Below are positions 59,014-64,000 of a stretch of 64,000 bases of DNA, piece by piece; position 1 is the stretch's first letter; each line of letters opens with the position of its first letter. Made by a program: the position numbers and the translations under genes. Source of the DNA: Chloroflexota bacterium (GTDB lineage: Bacteria > Chloroflexota > Anaerolineae > Anaerolineales > Villigracilaceae); NCBI GenBank assembly GCA_016195815.1, contig JACPYX010000007.1:124001-188000 (forward strand). The letters are read 5' to 3'. The notes beneath the pieces are model-generated. The model saw only the letters and a program-made list of their open reading frames with translations. It did no database searches and was not told where the DNA came from.

Positions 59014-60921
59014 ATGTGTGGAATTTGTGGAATTTTTTCTTATCAGAATATGGTCCCTGTGGATCAGGATCTTATATCTCGTATGCTGGTCGCTATTCAG
59101 CATCGGGGGCCGGATGATGATGGTGTTCATATTGATCGGGGTCTCGCAATAGGAATGCGGCGTCTTAGTATTATTGATTTGGAAGGCGGGCATCAGCCCA
59201 TGTCCAACGAGGATGGCAGTATTTGGATCGTATTCAATGGAGAAATTTATAACTTTCCTGAACTGCGTTCGGACTTGATGGCTAAAGGCCATGTCTTTCG
59301 TACCCGCTCAGATACAGAGACCATCATCCATGCTTATGAAGAATGGGGAATGGAGAGTTTCTCCCGTCTTAATGGCATGTTCGGTTTGGCATTGTGGGAT
59401 CGCCATAACCGGGAATTAATTCTTGCTCGCGATCCTTTCGGCATAAAACCCCTTTATTATGCTGATCGTGAGGGATGCCTGACCTTCGGCTCTGAGATTA
59501 AAGCGATTTTGGCTGGCCCCGAAATTCCTCGCCAAGTGGACCTAGAAGCGCTGGACCAGTTTTTAGCTTTCTCTTTTGTGCCTTCGCCGCATACTCTGTT
59601 TAAGGGAATAAAAAAAATCCCGCCCGGCTACGCAATGCGCGTTACGTCGAGCGGCGTAAAACTTCACAGGTTTTATCAGCCGGAAATTGTCGCAAAAGAT
59701 ATGGGCAGCGCCGAATGGCTTGATGCATTGCAATATCAAATTGAGGCGGCGGTGAAACGTCAAATGATATCAGACGTCCCTGTGGGCGTCATGTTAAGCG
59801 GTGGAATTGATTCGGCTACCGTAGCCATGCTCATGCGCAAGTTCTCAAGACAGGCTCTCCACTCGTTTACAGTCGGTTTCGCTGGCGATTTCGATCTTAA
59901 TGAACTGGCTGCGGCCAGGCGCAGCGCAGAATTGATCGGCAGCACGCATCATGAGGTCGTCATTTCTTCGGAAGAGTTTGTTGAATTCCTGCCAAAATCC
60001 ATCTGGCATCTGGAAGAACCGGTTGCCAACCCGTCTTCGCTTCCCTTTTACTGGGTTTGCAAACTTGCCCGGGAATATGTCAAGGTTGTTTTAACGGGCC
60101 AGGGCGCGGATGAGCCGTTTGCCGGATATGGCCGCCATTTAGGGGAATATTACGGAGAATGGTACCGAAGAATTCCATCGGCGGTGCGCAGGCGTTTGAT
60201 TACCCCCTTCGTGGACTCGTTGCCTCGAAACGAACAACTAAAGCGGGCCGTTCATTCATTGGATATTCACGACCCTCTTTCACGGTTGACACAAATTTAT
60301 TCGATCTTTGACGCCGATCTTCGACAGCATCTTTACAAGCCCGAGATGCGATTTGAATCTCAGGCAAGTTTGGCGCATTCTATAGAAAAATTGCATGGCG
60401 ATATCGCGCACCTTGATGGCCTAAACCAGATGACATATATTGACGCACGTTTTTCCCTTGCAGATAATTTGTTGATGTATGGCGATAAAATGTCCATGGC
60501 GGTCTCTTTGGAAGCTCGTGTCCCATTCCTGGACTTGAACCTGATGGCGTTCGTGGAAAGTATGCCGGCCCGTTATAAAATACGCGGCCAGACACAAAAA
60601 TATCTTCTCAAAAAGGCTGTCGCCAAGTGGCTTCCCCCGGAGATTATTAAACGAAAAAAGATTGGCTTTACCACGCCAATTGATCAGTGGTTTAGCAGTG
60701 AATTGCGAAATTATGTCTCCGACAAACTTTTAGGAAGCGGCTCTGCCTGTAATTTGTATTTCAACCCGGCAACAATAGAGAAGATGATTGCAGATCACGA
60801 AAATAAGCGCCACGATTATAAACGCCACCTATTTAATTTGCTAACGTTTGAGATGTGGCATGAGCAATTTGTTACTTCGACATCTTCGAGCTTGTTGCCT
60901 ACTCTTCAGGTAGCCCTGTAG
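59014..60921 (+). CDS. asnB: Asparagine synthase-like amidotransferase (glutamine-hydrolysing)
   Basis: 635 residues. The nucleophilic Cys2 follows Met1 (MCGICGIFSY), with the class II glutaminase residues through about 200. The synthetase domain has the PP-loop SGGIDSATV near 271-279. It would use glutamine ammonia to amidate an aspartate or, in EPS loci, a carboxyl sugar. Homologues near exosortase loci (amidotransferase 1) are known. A CGGAG site is weakly placed before the ATG. Asparagine synthesis remains possible. Confidence 0.92.
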   Translation: MCGICGIFSYQNMVPVDQDLISRMLVAIQHRGPDDDGVHIDRGLAIGMRRLSIIDLEGGHQPMSNEDGSIWIVFNGEIYNFPELRSDLMAKGHVFRTRSDTETIIHAYEEWGMESFSRLNGMFGLALWDRHNRELILARDPFGIKPLYYADREGCLTFGSEIKAILAGPEIPRQVDLEALDQFLAFSFVPSPHTLFKGIKKIPPGYAMRVTSSGVKLHRFYQPEIVAKDMGSAEWLDALQYQIEAAVKRQMISDVPVGVMLSGGIDSATVAMLMRKFSRQALHSFTVGFAGDFDLNELAAARRSAELIGSTHHEVVISSEEFVEFLPKSIWHLEEPVANPSSLPFYWVCKLAREYVKVVLTGQGADEPFAGYGRHLGEYYGEWYRRIPSAVRRRLITPFVDSLPRNEQLKRAVHSLDIHDPLSRLTQIYSIFDADLRQHLYKPEMRFESQASLAHSIEKLHGDIAHLDGLNQMTYIDARFSLADNLLMYGDKMSMAVSLEARVPFLDLNLMAFVESMPARYKIRGQTQKYLLKKAVAKWLPPEIIKRKKIGFTTPIDQWFSSELRNYVSDKLLGSGSACNLYFNPATIEKMIADHENKRHDYKRHLFNLLTFEMWHEQFVTSTSSSLLPTLQVAL

Positions 60922-61001
60922 GCTTCTTGGTTAATCTGTGATTCGCAAAATAAAAAATATCCAGCGACCTTGTCCCCTTATGTCGCTTTGTGAGGATGGT
61001 T

Positions 61002-62222
61002 ATGTCTATTTGGAACAATGAGCTTAATGGCAAGAGAATATTAATGCTATTGGAAAATTGCGCCTACCCAAAAGACGATAGGGTGCGGCATGAAGCAAAG
61101 ACGCTTGCCGCTGCGGGCTATCAAGTATCCGTGATTGCCCCCGCGTCGCAGGGCCAGCCGTGGCGCGAGGCGCTTGACGGAGTTGATATTTACCGTTATC
61201 CCAACCCGCCATCTGCTAATGGTCTCGCTGGCTATTTGTGGGAATATGGCTATTCGATGGCGGCAATATTCGTTGTTTCGTTGTTCGTGTTTCTTTCGAA
61301 AAACTTTGATTTTATTCACACCCACCAGCCTCCCGATACATTTGCTCTCATAGCCGGGTTCTATAAATTATTCGGGAAGCGTTATGTATTTGATCATCAC
61401 GATCTGGCCCCGGAGTTGTATTTTTTTGCCCGTTTTGGCGGCCAGGGTAACCGATTTCTCTATCGTATTTTGATCTGGTTTGAGGCGCTTTCGTTTCGGC
61501 TTGCAAACCATGTGATAACCACAAATGAGTCATATAAAGAAATCGCCATGAGCCGGGGCCGTGTGCTTGAAAAGCGCATCACGGTCGTGCGTAACGGCCC
61601 GGATGTCCGTGAGATGCAAAGTTCGCATGTTGAAAAGGCGCTGCGCGACAGCGGAAAAACAATTATCGGCTATGTTGGAGTTACCGGCGTCCAGGATGGC
61701 GTTGATAATTTGATGAGGGCGATTCGTTATTTGGTCTGCGATATGGGCAGATCCGATTTCTTGTGCGTAATCGTAGGAAGCGGGAGTGCGATGCCCGCTT
61801 TAAAAACCCTCGCAAATAAGTTGGAAATTTCGTCTTATGTTCTCTTCACTGGCTGGATCAATAGTCAGGAAGAAGTGGCGAAATATTTGAATACGATGGA
61901 TATCTGTGTGGCTCCTGAGCCATCTGATCCTTACAATCGCCGCTCTACTGCCGCAAAAGTGATGGAGTACATGGCTTTTGGAAAGCCGATTGTATCCTTT
62001 GATCTCCCGGAGCATCGTTTCACTGCTCAACAAGCGGCCGTTTATGCCAGACCGGATGATGAGATGGATTTTGCACAAAAAATAGCCATGTTGATGGATA
62101 ACCCTGAACAGTGTAAGATTTTGAGCAAGGCGGGTTATGACAGAATAGAGACGGAACTTGCCTGGCCTCATCAGGCAAGGAAACTTGTTGAAGCATACAA
62201 TGATATTACTTTACGATTTTGA
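61002..62222 (+). CDS. Glycosyltransferase family 4-like
   Basis: About 406 residues from the ATG at 61002 with GAGG upstream. N-terminal RILMLLENCAYPKDDRVRHEAKTLAAAGYQVSV and C-terminal RSTAAKVMEYMAFGKPIVSFD, with GT-B donor-binding glutamate, show a GT4 transferase. FDHHDLAPELYF lies in the middle of the N-terminal domain and is typical of this subgroup. Role: cytoplasmic sugar transfer in the same pathway. A GTG at 60990 is less likely. Confidence 0.9.
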   Translation: MSIWNNELNGKRILMLLENCAYPKDDRVRHEAKTLAAAGYQVSVIAPASQGQPWREALDGVDIYRYPNPPSANGLAGYLWEYGYSMAAIFVVSLFVFLSKNFDFIHTHQPPDTFALIAGFYKLFGKRYVFDHHDLAPELYFFARFGGQGNRFLYRILIWFEALSFRLANHVITTNESYKEIAMSRGRVLEKRITVVRNGPDVREMQSSHVEKALRDSGKTIIGYVGVTGVQDGVDNLMRAIRYLVCDMGRSDFLCVIVGSGSAMPALKTLANKLEISSYVLFTGWINSQEEVAKYLNTMDICVAPEPSDPYNRRSTAAKVMEYMAFGKPIVSFDLPEHRFTAQQAAVYARPDDEMDFAQKIAMLMDNPEQCKILSKAGYDRIETELAWPHQARKLVEAYNDITLRF

Positions 62223-62292
62223 GACAACGTGATTTATCGTTCAGTTTTGATGATTCTGATTAAGGCCTTGTTTGCGAAAGTAAGTGTTACTA

Positions 62293-63303
62293 ATGGATAT
62301 TAGAATAGTTCGAAGTCTATCGAAGGATGTTTGGCATCGTTTTGTCGAGCAACACCCCGCTGGCAATATCTTTCATACCCCTGAAATGTTTGAAGTGTTT
62401 TCTCGCGCCCTGGGCCATAAGCCGCAATTCTGGGCTGCCATTGACCACGAAAACATACTTGCACTTTTTCTTCCTGTTGAGATAAGCCTTGCTGGCGGGC
62501 TGTTGCGGCCGTTAACAACGAGAGCAGTTGTATACGGCAGTATTCTTTGTTCTTGTAATCAAAATATTGATATTGTGTTGAACGAATTGTTTCTGAACTA
62601 TAAGCACGTAATAAAGCGTCGGATATTGTTTACCGAGATGCGTAATTTGACTGATGGGGGTGATCTTCAACCCATTTTTCAATCAGCCGGGTTTAAATTT
62701 GAGGGGCATAATAATTATATTGTTGACTTGGCGTTACCAGAAGAAAAGGTATGGAATAATATTCACAAGTCAGCCCGTAAAAAGATATTGCAGGCGCAAA
62801 GGAGGAGTTTGCTATCCATTCGGGAAATTGACGATAAATTGATGTTGCCCGCATGGTATAGCCTGATGCAAAAATCTTTTTTGTGGAATCATACCCCGCT
62901 CCCGGATATTTCACTCTTTGAAGCTGCGTTTGATGTTTTGTATCCCAAGCATATGATTCAGTTCTTGATTGGCAGTTTAAATGATCGTCATGTTGCGGCT
63001 TCCGTTGCATTGTTATATAAAGACAAGATTTATGGCTGGTATCGCAGTTTTGATCGCGCTTATAGCGACTGCATGCCAAACGATCAAATGGTATGGCATG
63101 TTTTTAAGTGGGGCACAGAAAATGGTTTTAGCTCATTTGATTTCGGTGGGGCAGGGCGCCCGGATGAAAAATATGGTCCTCGCAACTTTAAAGCTAAATT
63201 TGGCGGCGCGCTGGTAAATTATGGCCGTAATACTTTTATTCATGCGCCTTTGCAATTAAAGCTGAGCACTTTGGGTTACAGACTTTTTAGGAGAATTCTT
63301 TAG
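62293..63303 (+). CDS. FemAB-like acyltransferase/GNAT-fold protein, copy 1
   Basis: About 336 residues from the ATG at 62293. Two GNAT-like halves with HPAGNIFHTPEMFEVFSRALG near 20-40, the MFEVF signature of FemAB/CelD-like proteins, and FDFGGAGRPDEKYGPRNFKAKFGG near 280-303. Known members add amino acids or acyl groups to peptidoglycan or to polysaccharide sugars, and a related group accompanies exosortase loci. The substrate here is unknown. The next gene, starting directly after its stop (63304), is a clear paralogue. Confidence 0.85.
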   Translation: MDIRIVRSLSKDVWHRFVEQHPAGNIFHTPEMFEVFSRALGHKPQFWAAIDHENILALFLPVEISLAGGLLRPLTTRAVVYGSILCSCNQNIDIVLNELFLNYKHVIKRRILFTEMRNLTDGGDLQPIFQSAGFKFEGHNNYIVDLALPEEKVWNNIHKSARKKILQAQRRSLLSIREIDDKLMLPAWYSLMQKSFLWNHTPLPDISLFEAAFDVLYPKHMIQFLIGSLNDRHVAASVALLYKDKIYGWYRSFDRAYSDCMPNDQMVWHVFKWGTENGFSSFDFGGAGRPDEKYGPRNFKAKFGGALVNYGRNTFIHAPLQLKLSTLGYRLFRRIL

Positions 63304-64000
63304 ATGTCTGAATCTACAGTCGTTCGCTCTCTTCCAGATTCCGAATGGAGTAGTTTTATAGAAAAACATCCAAATGGCAATATTTTTCATACGCCCGAGA
63401 TGTTCGAAGTTTTCTCTAAAACCCAGGGATACCGACCGAGTCTGTGGGCGGTAATTGACCATAACCGCTGTCCTTTGGCGCTCTTATTGCCTGTAGAAAT
63501 ATTCCTAAGCAATGGGTTCCTGCGATATTTCACTACACGGACTGTTGTTTACGGTAGTGTTCTCTGGTCGCCAAGCGAGGAGGGCGGCAAAGCATTAGGG
63601 CTATTGCTACAATCTTATATCCGGGATGGAGGCGGTGCATCACTTTTTACTGAATTGCGCAACATCTCCAATCTCGAGGCTGTCCAACCTGTCTTGCATG
63701 AGAACAGCTTTGTTTACGAAGACCACTTGAATTATTTAATTGATCTAGGCCGATCTCCAGAGGCTATATTCCAAAATATTGGGCCGCGAACTCGGAAAAA
63801 TATTCGACGCGCGCTTACTCGAGGCGATGTTGTTATAGAGGAAGTAACCAGGCGCGAACAAATTCGAGAGTGGTATGGTTTATTGCAATTGACTTATAAG
63901 ACGGCAAAGGTTCCATTGGCAGATTGCTCATTGTTTGAGACTGCATTTGACATCTTGCTTCCCAAGGGTATGATCCGGTATACGCTGGCCCGCGTGGGAA
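63304..64000 (+). CDS. FemAB-like acyltransferase/GNAT-fold protein, copy 2, 3' end beyond the window
   Basis: I translated it from the ATG at 63304; the frame is open to position 64000, giving 232 residues. HPNGNIFHTPEMFEVFSKTQG near 20-40 and DHLNYLIDLG near 147 match copy 1 closely, and the rest aligns without gaps of note, so the genes are tandem duplicates. The ATG follows copy 1's TAG directly, with AGGAG just before that stop. It should perform the same type of acyl transfer with a changed substrate, or be redundant. The C-terminus is not visible. Confidence 0.85.
   Translation, partial: MSESTVVRSLPDSEWSSFIEKHPNGNIFHTPEMFEVFSKTQGYRPSLWAVIDHNRCPLALLLPVEIFLSNGFLRYFTTRTVVYGSVLWSPSEEGGKALGLLLQSYIRDGGGASLFTELRNISNLEAVQPVLHENSFVYEDHLNYLIDLGRSPEAIFQNIGPRTRKNIRRALTRGDVVIEEVTRREQIREWYGLLQLTYKTAKVPLADCSLFETAFDILLPKGMIRYTLARVG

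Noticed and set aside
1-64000. tRNA, rRNA, CRISPR arrays, prophage or insertion-sequence genes
   Set aside because: Scanned by eye on both strands without finding cloverleaf-like segments, regularly spaced direct repeats, transposases or integrases. Small or degenerate elements could have been missed.

Overview
The window looks like part of a chromosome from a free-living bacterium of the Chloroflexota, most likely class Anaerolineae. That placement is inference, from the mix of a caa3-type oxidase, trimethylamine-methyltransferase-family and corrinoid proteins, several GT-C type membrane glycosyltransferases, DinB and MoeA/periplasmic-binding fusion proteins, and short dispersed repeats inside coding genes. 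No rRNA, tRNA, CRISPR array, insertion sequence or phage gene was seen. The left two thirds (to about 42.9 kb) is GC-rich with many GCGC runs; the right third is visibly more AT-rich.

Layout. 1-5.8 kb, minus strand: an SsnA-type aminohydrolase (cut by the left edge), a membrane-anchored NACHT/HEAT protein, a CdsZ-like coiled-coil zinc-ribbon protein, then a class A beta-lactamase-fold serine hydrolase. 6-16.2 kb, plus strand: proline dehydrogenase, a pteridine-reductase-like SDR, a membrane glycosyltransferase-like protein, DinB, an aminotransferase, a UbiA-like protein, two MoeA proteins (the second fused to a substrate-binding domain), a receiver protein and a peroxiredoxin. 16.5-20.2 kb: cytochrome oxidase operon with cytochrome c fused to subunit II, an A2-type subunit I and a fused IV-III subunit. 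20.3-22 kb: a lipoprotein and a chromate transporter. 22-26.3 kb, minus: five genes comprising MoxR AAA+, a SLATT/DUF4231 two-helix membrane protein, a TIR/NDT-like nucleotide-binding protein, a membrane zinc-ribbon protein and a VWA protein. This is the best candidate for an undescribed conflict or signalling system.

26.4-33.5 kb, plus: an EamA transporter, a 34-residue ORF coupled on both sides, three membrane glycosyltransferases, and a NarL/DegS-like two-component pair. 33.5-40.2 kb, minus: a corrinoid methyl-transfer cluster (corrinoid protein, MttB-family methyltransferase, M20 peptidase, RACo-like activator, homocysteine-type methyltransferase) followed by a PilZ protein. 40.4-42.8 kb, plus: two small membrane proteins, ApbE and a ferric-reductase-like membrane protein.

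43.2-64 kb, plus: one long exopolysaccharide locus. It starts with a Wzz-like protein fused to a degenerate GGDEF domain and a BcsB-like protein, then a phosphoglycosyl transferase, a WbpB/WbpD/WbpE-like amino-sugar cassette, Wzy- and Wzx-like proteins, a sulfotransferase, four glycosyltransferases, a polysaccharide deacetylase, an asparagine-synthase-like amidotransferase and two tandem FemAB-like acyltransferases, the second cut by the right edge. Together these would make, modify, flip and polymerise a surface polysaccharide.
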